Below are positions 1 through 6,903 of a stretch of DNA of 10,622 nt, piece by piece. A program made the translations under genes and the position numbers. How positions within the stretch are numbered: the first letter of the stretch is position 1; each line of letters opens with the position of its first letter. The DNA is taken from NCBI GenBank assembly GCA_946478975.1, contig CAMLEO010000256.1:1-10622 (forward strand). Direction: 5' to 3'. The notes under the pieces were generated by a model. It searched no databases, had not been told where the DNA came from, and was given only the letters and a program-made list of their open reading frames with translations. This DNA comes from an uncultured Steroidobacter sp. GTDB lineage: Bacteria; Pseudomonadota; Gammaproteobacteria; Steroidobacterales; Steroidobacteraceae.

Positions 1-1
1 G

Positions 2-898
2 CCTTCCCAGGTGAGTTTGAACGGCCGCGCGATTCTGGGCATCCCACATGGCGCGAGCGAGCTGCACTTCACGACGCTCGGTCGGCAGTTCCGGCTGTTG
101 CAGCCGACGCAAATTCCCGTGCTCGATGGCGCAATCTCGCTCGACACTTTTCGGATTCGCAACCTCGGGCTGCCGTCGGTGGCGTTCCTGGTCGACGCGA
201 CCATTCAACCGATCAGCGTGCAGCAGTTGTGTCACGCATTCGGCTGGCCGGAGTTCGGCGGGAGAGTGGGTGGCGTGATCTCCAAACTGCGCATGCGCGA
301 AGGCATCATCACGCTCGGCACGACACTGCACGCGCAGGTGTTCGACGGCGAAGTCACAATCAGCGATTTGCGATTGGAACAGCCGTTCGGCCAGTGGCCG
401 CGCTTCTATTCGAGCATCGCGCTCAACAATCTCGACCTGGAGCCGATGACCAGCGCGTTCTCTTTCGGCCGCATCACCGGCCGGTTGTCGGGTGCGATCA
501 ATGGGCTGCAGTTGTTCAACTGGACGCCGGTGGCGTTCGACGCGAAGTTATCTACTCCCAGCAACGACGCTTCCCGTCATCGCATCAGCCAGCGCGCCGT
601 GCAAAACATTGGCAGCATTGGCGGCGGTGGAGCGGGCGTGACGGCGGCGCTGTCGGGCGGCATCATGCGTTTCTTCGACGACTTCAATTACGACCGCCTG
701 GGCATTTCCTGCCGGCTGCAGAACGAAATCTGCGTGATGGACGGCATCGCGCCGGCGCCCAACGGCAATTACTACCTGGTCAAAGGCAAGGGCCTGCCGC
801 GCATCGATGTGATCGGCAGCAACCGACGTATCGATTGGCCGCGGCTGGTGCAGCAGTTGATCGCTGTCACCGAGTCGGAAGGACCGGTCGTGCAATGA
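2..898 (+). CDS. ydbH: YdbH-like AsmA-family intermembrane bridge protein, C-terminal part (5' end outside window)
   Basis: The reading frame is open from the first complete codon of the window, so this is the last 298 residues of a longer protein; the GTG at 11 is probably an internal codon. The visible part is rich in alternating hydrophobic beta-strand sequence, as expected for the long beta-taco of AsmA-like proteins. It ends in a YdbH-like tail containing NGNYYLVKGKGLPRIDVIG. In E. coli YdbH is anchored in the inner membrane, spans the periplasm and, with the outer-membrane lipoprotein YnbE, takes part in phospholipid movement between membranes. The downstream YdbL/DUF1318 gene supports the call, because ydbH-ynbE-ydbL is a known operon. 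The TGA stop overlaps an ATG (ATGA, 895-898). Family call fairly sure; function is inferred from E. coli. Confidence 0.8.
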   Translation, partial: PSQVSLNGRAILGIPHGASELHFTTLGRQFRLLQPTQIPVLDGAISLDTFRIRNLGLPSVAFLVDATIQPISVQQLCHAFGWPEFGGRVGGVISKLRMREGIITLGTTLHAQVFDGEVTISDLRLEQPFGQWPRFYSSIALNNLDLEPMTSAFSFGRITGRLSGAINGLQLFNWTPVAFDAKLSTPSNDASRHRISQRAVQNIGSIGGGGAGVTAALSGGIMRFFDDFNYDRLGISCRLQNEICVMDGIAPAPNGNYYLVKGKGLPRIDVIGSNRRIDWPRLVQQLIAVTESEGPVVQ

Positions 899-966
899 AA
901 CAACTCATTGACGGTTCAGGTCGGGCCGACTGTAATCGTACTCAAGGAATCCCAAGGAGATGCTGA
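895..966 (+). CDS. 23-codon ORF in the ynbE position; possible leader or chance ORF
   Basis: A 23-codon ORF begins with an ATG overlapping the ydbH stop (ATGA) and ends with a TGA overlapping the preferred ydbL ATG (TGATG, 964-968). It therefore fills exactly the gap where E. coli carries ynbE. The peptide starts MKQLIDGSG and ends IPRRC. It has no signal peptide, lipobox or YnbE-like strand, so it is not a functional YnbE. It could be a coupling peptide that carries ribosomes from ydbH to ydbL, a decayed remnant, or chance. No strong Shine-Dalgarno sequence precedes it. Low confidence that it matters. Confidence 0.2.
   Translation: MKQLIDGSGRADCNRTQGIPRRC
954..959 (+). promoter_or_regulatory. 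Ribosome binding site that decides the ydbL start
   Basis: AAGGAG ends 6 nt before the ATG at 966 but directly abuts the ATG at 960. The spacing makes 966 the likely start, giving MRSARFGKLL rather than MLMRSARFG. Confidence 0.7.
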
Positions 967-1583
967 TGCGTTCCGCCCGATTTGGAAAGTTGCTGGTGCT
1001 CGGTGTGGCCCTGATGGTCGCCGCGTGCGTCACCATCAATGTTTATTTCCCGGCCGCCGCCGCCGAGAAGGCCGCGGACAAGATCATCGACGACATCGTC
1101 GGCAGCGAAGCGAAGCCCGCGACTAAAGACGACAAGCGCTCTGCGATTGCACCGGCCTCGGGCTCGATGCTGCTGGCCTCTGCCGGCTCCGTGCTCGACT
1201 TCGTGATGTCGCCCGCCGAGGCGGCGCAGCCCGACTTGAATGTATCGACGCCGGCGATTCGCCAGTTGGTCGCTTCCATGGAAGAGCGCCACGCCCGCTT
1301 GAAGAAGTATTACGACTCCGGCGCGATCGGTCTGACCCGCGATGGCCTGGTCGAAGTGCGCGATCAGAATCTGGTGCCGCTGCCGGAGCGCAACGCCGCC
1401 CGCAAGCTGGTCGCCGACGAGAACGCGGACCGCGCCAATCTGTATCGCGAGATCGCCAGCGCCAACGGCCACCCGGAATGGGAGACGGACATTCGCAACA
1501 CCTTCGCGGACCGCTGGGCCAGCCGCGCCGGCGGCGAGGGCTGGTACTTCCAGGACAAGAGCGGCACCTGGCAGAAGAAATAA
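966..1583 (+). CDS. ydbL: YdbL/DUF1318 family lipoprotein
   Basis: 205 residues. A basic N-terminus and hydrophobic stretch (residues 8-20) lead into a lipobox LMVAAC with Cys21. The residue after Cys is Val, so outer-membrane sorting is expected. After Cys comes TINVYFPAAAAEKAADKI, then a low-complexity Ala/Ser/Lys linker (about 46-90), then the DUF1318/YdbL domain (about 95-205: TPAIRQLVASMEERHARLKKYY, followed by GLVEVRDQN and ending GWYFQDKSGTWQKK). E. coli YdbL is a soluble periplasmic protein of about 108 residues without a lipobox, so this form is nearly twice as long and lipidated. It follows ydbH directly and is probably co-transcribed with it. YdbL is thought to modulate the YdbH-YnbE bridge; here the lipidated N-terminus may also replace the missing YnbE, which is inference. 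Confidence 0.85.
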   Translation: MRSARFGKLLVLGVALMVAACVTINVYFPAAAAEKAADKIIDDIVGSEAKPATKDDKRSAIAPASGSMLLASAGSVLDFVMSPAEAAQPDLNVSTPAIRQLVASMEERHARLKKYYDSGAIGLTRDGLVEVRDQNLVPLPERNAARKLVADENADRANLYREIASANGHPEWETDIRNTFADRWASRAGGEGWYFQDKSGTWQKK

Positions 1584-1607
1584 CCGGCTGGAAATGCACC
1601 CACCAAA

Positions 1608-1633
1608 AAAAGCCCCGCATCTGCGGGGCTTTT
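1608..1633 (+). terminator. Intrinsic terminator after ydbL
   Basis: A GC-rich stem pairs AGCCCCGCA (1611-1619) with TGCGGGGCT (1622-1630) across a very tight loop, extended by A:T pairs 1608-1610/1631-1633. A-rich sequence precedes it and a short T run follows, so it could stop transcription from either side. It lies 24 nt after the ydbL stop and closes the ydbH-ydbL unit. Confidence 0.9.
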
Positions 1634-2041
1634 CGTTTCCGAGTCGACGACTCTTCGAGTTATTTGGCTGCGTCGGCTAAATCAGGAAACGTCGCTTTTG
1701 TCGCTCAACCCTTATCTCCCGCCTCGCCCGATCTCACTTCCCATTTAAAGATGGATCAGGTCGGAAGGCTGCGCATTCCTTTCGCTTGTCATTCGATCCC
1801 ACTCCCCTCGCGGTGCCATCCCCGCTTCTCTGCCATTTTCGCCACGCATGCACTCGAAGTGTTGCGCGGCGCTGGACCTACACGAGCAAGCCACATGCCT
1901 GAGGTTCTGCAGTGCTTCTGGAACAGGAACTTAAGTCTTTACGTAGCGCTAACGCAACTATTTTTTCGGGGACTGCGCACGAGGCGTTGTAAGAATTCCC
2001 GACGTGATGCGCCACTGTAGCTCGCGGCCTACGCACGGTGC
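1634..2041. other. Convergent intergenic gap, no gene recognised
   Basis: About 408 bp between the ydbL terminator and the end of the sensor kinase gene. It is less GC-rich than its surroundings, with pyrimidine-rich stretches around 1700-1740 and 1785-1830. No ORF with a convincing ribosome site or family signature was found on either strand, and no clear terminator for the kinase. A GGAACTT at 1926-1932 resembles an ECF sigma -35 box but has no partner at the right distance. Confidence 0.5.
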
Positions 2042-4105
2042 TCAGGGAGCGAGCGGAATCTCCAGGGTGATCACGACGCCGGCGTCGTCGGGGAGGTTCG
2101 TTGCGCTGACGCTACCGCCATGAAAATCAGCGATCAATCGCACGATGTACAGGCCCAGGCCGAGGTGTGGCTTGCCATCGCTGCTGCCTCGGCTGCTCAC
2201 CAGCGACTCGAACAGCCGCCCGTTCAGCTGCGGCGGCAGCGGCGGGCCCTCGTTGGCAACGCTCAACCGGCAGTCGCGCCCGGTTGCGTTCAGCTCCAGA
2301 GTGATAACCCCGCCGACAGGCGTGAAGTCGGTGGCGTTATCCATCAGCTTGTCGAGCAGCTGGGCGATCAGGTCCGGCGAACCTTCAACCATGCAGCTGT
2401 CGGTCGGAATGCGCGTTTCGATCCGATGCTGCGCAAACGTCTGGCGATATGCCTGGCCCATGTTACGAGCGAGTTCGCTGAGGTCGAAACGCACGCGTTC
2501 AGTGTGTTCGATGCTTTGCTCGACGCGTGTGGCTTCGCTCAGTGCGGTCAGAATCGCGTGCATGCGATTGGTGCCGCTGCGCGCACGATCGACGTAGCTT
2601 TGAGCGGTCGGCGTCAGCGGTTCTTCAGAGACGAGATTGTCGAGTGACGAGCTCACGATCGTGAGTGGCGTGCGCAGCTCGTGAGACAACTTCGTGCCGA
2701 GCGTTTGCAGATAGTTGGTGTATTCCTTCACGCGACCGAGCAGCGTTGTATAGCTGCGGGCGAGTGCGCCCAATTCGTCTCGTGCGTGAGTGCCGGGGAT
2801 GCTCGGATCGATGCGCCCTTCGGCGGTGAGCGCCGTGCTCGCAGCTCGGCTCAAGCGCCGAATGCGATGAGACAGTCGGGCGGCGAACAGCACGCTGACG
2901 ATCACTGCGAACAAGGTCGCCATCAAAGTGATATTCAACAAGCGCGTCAGTGCCAGCTCACGCACCAGCACCAGCTGCTCGCCGGGTTGTTCGACGATGA
3001 GCGCGCCGAGCAACTCATCGCCGTAGCGCACTGGCACGGCGGCGCGCACGAGCGAGGGTTCGCCGCCAGCGCCATCGAACCAGATCGCCGCATCTTTGCC
3101 CTCACGCGCGGCGTCGACGGGCGCGCCCCACATTCCATACGGCAATCCATAGGGCTGGGGAGGAATCGAGCTGCTAGGAAACAAACCGCGATACACCGAT
3201 CGCATGAAGCCGTATTCGTCGCGTCGCAGGCCCGGATAGTTCGACGTCGCATTGACCCCGACCGTTCCGGCACGTGCCAGCAACCAGCCGTGCACATCGA
3301 CGACCGAGACCCGAACGCCGTCGGGCGCGTATTGCTCCAGGCGTTGTTTGAGCGCTTCGGAACCTGTGTGGACCCAGGCCAGGCCGTGGGTCGATGACAT
3401 CGTCGCGTTGTCTCTATCGAGTGCGTAGAGGGCGAGTTGCGTACCAAACAAATTCATCGGCCCGCGCAGCTCGATCGCATAGCCGTTCGCGGTCTCGCGC
3501 CAGACGCCTGTGACATAGGGCATGTCCTCGGCGTGCGGCCGCCAGGGTGAACCGATGTCGCACGATCGAACAATGATCGGACCGGGCGCGAGTGCGCTGA
3601 TCGACCACGCTCGCTCGCGCCCGAATTCATCGCGCGTCAGGACGATCAGGCGATCGTAGCCGCTGTCCGGAATTTCATCCGTGCTGGAATGCTGTTCGTA
3701 CGCGTGGCGAGGGGCGACCACTTCGACATACATATGCATGGAGCGTCCATGCACGCCGAGGCGCACCAGCGGCTCGGAAGATTGACTGGTGAGTACGAAG
3801 CCCGGCACGGGCCGCGAAGGCTGCGGCCACTCGTCGGCAAAACCGTCGACCAACGGTTGCGTTGGCAGCAGCGGAGCAAACAAGTCGCCATGCGAGACAT
3901 CGAAGGAATCTCGCAGGTCGCCGACGCGGTAGAGCAGCTCCGGCTCGCTTGCCACCACGCGACCAAGCACATCCGCCGTCGTCAGCAGTGCGGCTTCCTG
4001 CCCACTGCGCAGCGTCGTCTCCATCTGCTGCGCGTATTTCCAGCCGGCCCACGGCAGGATCAGCGTCAGCAGGCTGAGCAGCAACAGCTTGGTGCGAAGA
4101 GACAT
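2042..4105 (-). CDS. pdsS: Sensor histidine kinase of the proteobacterial dedicated sortase system (PdsS-like)
   Basis: 687 residues, close to the usual size of this kinase family. TM1 is about 5-23 (LLLLSLLTLILPWAGW). A periplasmic region of about 360 residues follows, with VDGFADEW (86-93), a motif seen in CBM9/DOMON-like domains. TM2 is about 386-408, followed by a HAMP-like stretch to about 460. The phosphoacceptor is His475 in LSHELRTPLT. The ATPase domain has an N box with Asn590 (DKLMDNATDFTP), NEGPPLP at 618-624 where many kinases have DxGxG, an F box LFESL (631-635) and a G2 box HLGLGLYIVR (647-656). ATG 4105 was chosen because the protein then opens with a proper signal anchor; the frame upstream is open but overlaps the regulator gene. 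It starts 20 nt after the regulator stop without a clear ribosome site, so reinitiation is likely. The family call rests on remembered features (EYTNYL before the H box, the NEG box, the regulator partner). Confidence 0.8.
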   Translation of the reverse strand: MSLRTKLLLLSLLTLILPWAGWKYAQQMETTLRSGQEAALLTTADVLGRVVASEPELLYRVGDLRDSFDVSHGDLFAPLLPTQPLVDGFADEWPQPSRPVPGFVLTSQSSEPLVRLGVHGRSMHMYVEVVAPRHAYEQHSSTDEIPDSGYDRLIVLTRDEFGRERAWSISALAPGPIIVRSCDIGSPWRPHAEDMPYVTGVWRETANGYAIELRGPMNLFGTQLALYALDRDNATMSSTHGLAWVHTGSEALKQRLEQYAPDGVRVSVVDVHGWLLARAGTVGVNATSNYPGLRRDEYGFMRSVYRGLFPSSSIPPQPYGLPYGMWGAPVDAAREGKDAAIWFDGAGGEPSLVRAAVPVRYGDELLGALIVEQPGEQLVLVRELALTRLLNITLMATLFAVIVSVLFAARLSHRIRRLSRAASTALTAEGRIDPSIPGTHARDELGALARSYTTLLGRVKEYTNYLQTLGTKLSHELRTPLTIVSSSLDNLVSEEPLTPTAQSYVDRARSGTNRMHAILTALSEATRVEQSIEHTERVRFDLSELARNMGQAYRQTFAQHRIETRIPTDSCMVEGSPDLIAQLLDKLMDNATDFTPVGGVITLELNATGRDCRLSVANEGPPLPPQLNGRLFESLVSSRGSSDGKPHLGLGLYIVRLIADFHGGSVSATNLPDDAGVVITLEIPLAP

Positions 4106-4125
4106 TCGCGCTTTGAAGCTGGCGG

Positions 4126-4818
4126 CTACGCTTCCTTCCAGCGATAGCCCATGCCGTACATGGTCTCGATGTTGTCGAACGTCGAGTCGATCGCCTGGAA
4201 TTTGCGACGGATGCGCTTCACGTGCGAGGTGATGGTGTTGTCGTCGAGCACGACATTCGCAGCATCCATCAGCTGCTGGCGGTTTTTCACGTGACCCGGA
4301 TTCTTGGCGAGTGCGTGCACGATCCAGAATTCGGTGAGCGTGAGGCCGAGCGCTTGATCCTGCCACGTCGCATGCAGCCGCGCGGCGTCGATCATCAGCG
4401 GCCCACGAGTGAGCAGCTGGTCGCGATTCGACGGCTGAGTGAGCGCGTCGATGCGGCGGAAGAGGGCGGTCACGCGAGCGATCAAATGCGTGAGCGAGAG
4501 GTCTTTGGTCAAGTAATCATCGGCGCCGAGGCGCAGGCCGGAGACCGCGTCCAATTCGCTGTCTCGCGCAGTGAGGAAAATGATCGGCAGCTCTGCCGAC
4601 ATCGAGCGCAGCTCGCGGCAGAGCTCGAAGCCGCCTTCGGGCTCGTCCTTCAAACCGACGTCGATGACGGCGAGATCGGGCAGGCGCGCGCGGAACGCTT
4701 CAATCGCTTCCTTGCGGGTGCCGTACGGTCGCACCGAGTAACCGTGGCGCTGGAACGCGGCGGTGTAGTTGTCGCGGATTGCGGGCTCGTCTTCGACGAT
4801 GGCGATGACTTTCTTCAT
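4126..4818 (-). CDS. pdsR: OmpR-type response regulator of the dedicated sortase system (PdsR-like)
   Basis: 230 residues. Receiver domain 1-120: acidic pocket E9-D10-E11, phosphoacceptor Asp53 (VIDVGL), Thr83 (FLTARD) and Lys105 (DYLTKD). The winged-helix DNA-binding domain is about 130-228, with LTLTEFWIVHALA, TITSHVKRIRRKF and the C-terminal hairpin ETMYGMGYRW. The insertion KDEPEGGFELCREL after Asp53 and the segment GHVKNRQQLMDAANVV fit what I recall of the PdsR family (paired with PdsS and co-occurring with a variant sortase) better than PhoB or OmpR themselves. It is first in a two-gene unit with pdsS. No strong Shine-Dalgarno sequence precedes the ATG. The upstream region contains an 11-bp inverted repeat that could be its own operator. 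The two-component call is certain; the subfamily is likely. Confidence 0.85.
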   Translation of the reverse strand: MKKVIAIVEDEPAIRDNYTAAFQRHGYSVRPYGTRKEAIEAFRARLPDLAVIDVGLKDEPEGGFELCRELRSMSAELPIIFLTARDSELDAVSGLRLGADDYLTKDLSLTHLIARVTALFRRIDALTQPSNRDQLLTRGPLMIDAARLHATWQDQALGLTLTEFWIVHALAKNPGHVKNRQQLMDAANVVLDDNTITSHVKRIRRKFQAIDSTFDNIETMYGMGYRWKEA

Positions 4819-4834
4819 GGGTGCAGAGTGTACC

Positions 4835-4888
4835 GCCGCCGGCAGTCTCGTTGCCCCAGGCCATAATTAATCACAATCTGCCGGCGGC
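4835..4888. promoter_or_regulatory. 11-bp perfect inverted repeat in the divergent pdsR / small-membrane-protein promoter region
   Basis: GCCGCCGGCAG (4835-4845) is matched exactly by CTGCCGGCGGC (4878-4888) across 32 bp that hold the only AT-rich patch nearby (ATAATTAAT, 4863-4871). The arrangement looks like paired operator half-sites around a promoter, or an RNA hairpin in the leader of either divergent gene. No convincing -35/-10 pair was found on either strand. A second small hairpin (CGCCGG 4941-4946 / CCGGCG 4955-4960) lies just before the ribosome site of the downstream ORF. Confidence 0.4.
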
Positions 4889-4974
4889 ACGCCTCATGCC
4901 AGCGGTCATGCGTCCCGACCTTGGAGCGGTAATGGCACCACGCCGGAACCGAACCCGGCGCTCGGAGAACCACC

Positions 4975-5283
4975 ATGATCGAGCGAACCGTTGCCACCTC
5001 TCCCCGCATCCGCGCCGGCGCGCAGTCCGCTGACGTCGCCAAGGCTCAGGAAGCATCCCGCAGCTGGATCCATGAACGCGCGCCCCGTCTCCGCAGCCTG
5101 GTCCGCGAGCGTCACCGTCGGGAACAGGTTTGGGCGTGGTTGTCGCTGGTCACGCTGATTATTTGCTGGGACGCCTCGGAGCGCTTGGGCCAGCACGTGT
5201 CGCCGCCTCGCGCGCGGCTCGCTCACGTTTCGGAGGAGCAGGATCTCGTCCGTGACGGGTCCACATTTACGGTGGATTTATAA
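4975..5283 (+). CDS. Unrecognised 102-aa single-pass membrane protein
   Basis: Support for a real gene: GGAG at 4964-4967 sits 7 nt before the ATG, codon third positions are strongly G/C like the neighbours, and the product has an ordered layout. Residues 1-34 are polar. Residues 35-49 are very basic (Arg-rich, ending RERHRRE). A hydrophobic segment VWAWLSLVTLIICW (52-65) is short for a membrane helix but flanked by charge. A polar tail of about 35 residues follows and ends STFTVDL. The basic cluster before the helix predicts N-in, C-out topology. It is divergent from pdsR and shares its control region, which may link it to that system; no family was recognised. A chance ORF is possible. Confidence 0.6.
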   Translation: MIERTVATSPRIRAGAQSADVAKAQEASRSWIHERAPRLRSLVRERHRREQVWAWLSLVTLIICWDASERLGQHVSPPRARLAHVSEEQDLVRDGSTFTVDL

Positions 5284-5320
5284 GAGGTTTTGCAAGGAGA
5301 GGAACGAACCGAGCGCTTAG

Positions 5321-5476
5321 GCGTCGCCGGGAGTGACCGATGTCCTCCCGGCAACTTAATAAAACAGGGACGTTTTTTACAGTAGCAGTTCCAGGGATGG
5401 ACGGAATATGGTCTCGCGCCAGCGAGACAAAGACCGTACGCGGTGCCGGGAGGACATCGGTCACTCGCGGCGGCGC
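5321..5476. repeat. 156-bp element with 33-bp inverted-repeat ends (MITE-like or inverted REP pair)
   Basis: The arms at 5321-5353 and 5444-5476 are reverse complements at 31 of 33 positions, including an unbroken 23-bp core (5331-5353 / 5444-5466). Each arm is also palindromic: in the left arm GCCGGGAG (5326-5333) pairs with CTCCCGGC (5345-5352) across 11 nt; the right arm has the same layout with one mismatch. The 90-bp centre holds a perfect hairpin GTCTCGC-GCCA-GCGAGAC (5411-5428), and CTCGCG-GCGG-CGCGAG (5464-5479) overlaps the right end. No target-site duplication is evident and there is no ORF inside. Candidates are a MITE, two facing REP elements, or a structured RNA. It lies in the convergent gap between the small membrane protein and gcdH, a typical site for such repeats. 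Confidence 0.7.
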
Positions 5477-5498
5477 GAGCCACTGACGTCTCTTGTCC

Positions 5499-6695
5499 TC
5501 AAAATGCGCTGATCCCAGTCAAAGCGCGACCGACAGTGAGCTGATGCACGGTCTCAGTACCTTCGTAAGTAATCACACTCTCTAGGTTGAGCGCGTGGCG
5601 GATCGGCGAATATTCCGTGCTGATTCCCGCACCACCCAAGACATCACGCGCATCGCGCGCCACTTCAATGGCCGCGCGGCAGTTGTGCCACTTGGCGACG
5701 GATACCTGCGTGGGCTGCATCAAGCCGTTATCTTTGAGCCGGCCGAGTTGCAAAGAGAGCAGTTGAGACGTGGTGATCTTCCTCGCCATCTCAGCCAGAC
5801 GAATCTGCACTGACTGCGTCGCCGCGATCGGCTTGCCGAACAGGACGCGCGACTTGGAATAATCGATCACTTCTTTCAAACAAGCCTGCGCCGCACCTGT
5901 CACGCCCCAGCAAATGCCGTAGCGGGCTTGAGTGAGACACGACAGTGGACCTTTCAATCCAACGACGCCCGGCAGAACGTTTGCTTCCGGCACAACGACG
6001 TTGTCGAAGAACAGGCTGCCGGTCAGCGACGCACGCAAACTCATCTTGTGCTTGATGGTCGCCGCTGAAAAACCCTTGAAGCTCTTCTCGACCAGGAAGC
6101 CACGAATGCCTTCATCGGTGCGTGCCCAAACAATCGCGACATCCGCGATCGGCGCATTGGTGATCCACATCTTCGCGCCGTTCAACACCCAATCCTTGCC
6201 CTGGCGTTTGGCATGCGTCTTCATGTTGGCGGGATCCGAACCGCCGTGCGGCTCGGTCAAACCGAAACACGCGATCGTTTCGCCCTTGGCCATGCTCGGC
6301 AGCCAGCGCTGTTTCTGTTCCTCGCTGCCGAACGCGTAGATGGGATACATACACAAGCTGGACTGCACCGACACGAAACTGCGCAGCCCCGAATCGCCGC
6401 GTTCCAGCTCTTGGCAAATCAACCCGTATGAAACGGCGTTCAAACCGGCGCAGCCGTAACCGTGAATGGAGCTGCCGAGCAAACCGAGTTCCGCGACACC
6501 GGTGACCAGCTCGCGAGGGAAACGTTCGTGCTCGAAACATTCGCCGATGATGGGCAGCACCTGCTCGTCGACGAACTTCGCGACCGAGTCCTGCACCAGC
6601 CGCTCCTCGTCGTTGAGCATGCTGCGAATGTTGTAGAGATCGACGGGATCGAGCTCGGCGGCCGCGGACGGCGCTGTTTTCAGATTGGCTGACAT
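5499..6695 (-). CDS. gcdH: Glutaryl-CoA dehydrogenase
   Basis: 398 residues, the normal length for this acyl-CoA dehydrogenase subgroup. It oxidises and decarboxylates glutaryl-CoA to crotonyl-CoA in lysine, hydroxylysine and tryptophan breakdown, using FAD and passing electrons to ETF. The N-terminal alpha domain carries LRSFVSVQSSL with Arg105, matching the substrate-carboxylate arginine (Arg94 in the human enzyme). The flavin/substrate loop is CFGLTEPHGGSDP (143-155), with WITN at 177-180. RGFLVEK (198-204) and KMSLRASLTG (217-226) are typical of GcdH. The catalytic base is Glu378 in TYEGT, and the protein ends GRALTGISAF as GcdH proteins do. GAGGAG (6702-6707) lies 6 nt before the ATG. 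It is a single-gene unit: upstream is a divergent gene and no CoA-transferase or ETF gene is nearby. Confidence 0.93.
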   Translation of the reverse strand: MSANLKTAPSAAAELDPVDLYNIRSMLNDEERLVQDSVAKFVDEQVLPIIGECFEHERFPRELVTGVAELGLLGSSIHGYGCAGLNAVSYGLICQELERGDSGLRSFVSVQSSLCMYPIYAFGSEEQKQRWLPSMAKGETIACFGLTEPHGGSDPANMKTHAKRQGKDWVLNGAKMWITNAPIADVAIVWARTDEGIRGFLVEKSFKGFSAATIKHKMSLRASLTGSLFFDNVVVPEANVLPGVVGLKGPLSCLTQARYGICWGVTGAAQACLKEVIDYSKSRVLFGKPIAATQSVQIRLAEMARKITTSQLLSLQLGRLKDNGLMQPTQVSVAKWHNCRAAIEVARDARDVLGGAGISTEYSPIRHALNLESVITYEGTETVHQLTVGRALTGISAF

Positions 6696-6701
6696 AGGGG
6701 T

Positions 6702-6707
6702 CTCCTC
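6702..6707 (-). promoter_or_regulatory. Ribosome binding site of gcdH
   Basis: GAGGAG on the minus strand lies 6 nt before the ATG at 6695, a near-ideal site that fixes the gcdH start. Confidence 0.75.
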
Positions 6708-6903
6708 GGGGCTCGAATGATAGCGCAGCGCGTGCGCCCGGACTTGGTGCGCACTTATGCGTCAGTGGTGTCCTGGCAGCCGGAAGCTTTGTATACGACT
6801 GCGGTGCAGCCGGCCTTGCGGCATGTCGGGCGGTATGTCGGACAATTCCTTGTCGAGCGCGGTGGACGAGCGTAGCTTTCGCGCATCGTCACCGGGGGAC
6901 TGC

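Noticed and set aside
1926..1955. ECF-sigma promoter in the convergent gap
   Set aside because: GGAACTT is present, but no -10 box lies at a suitable distance and no gene follows on that strand.
1478..2020. 180-codon plus-strand ORF running past the ydbL terminator
   Set aside because: It overlaps ydbL in another frame, crosses a strong intrinsic terminator, has no ribosome site and shows no family signature.
4106..4366. N-terminal extension of the sensor kinase
   Set aside because: The extra 87 codons lie inside the regulator gene in another frame and are compositionally odd; the protein from 4105 starts with a proper membrane anchor.
5267..5464. 65-codon minus-strand ORF within the inverted-repeat element
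   Set aside because: It consists largely of repeat-arm sequence, has no ribosome site and no recognisable protein features.
5321..5476. Retron msr-msd region or integron attC site
   Set aside because: The nested inverted repeats are superficially similar, but no reverse transcriptase or integrase is nearby and no GTTRRRY-type core site was found.
6757..6903. Upstream start for the Mpo1-like protein
   Set aside because: The 49 extra codons are unlike the family, which begins near MRTVEQWL; 6904 has a usable purine-rich stretch before it.
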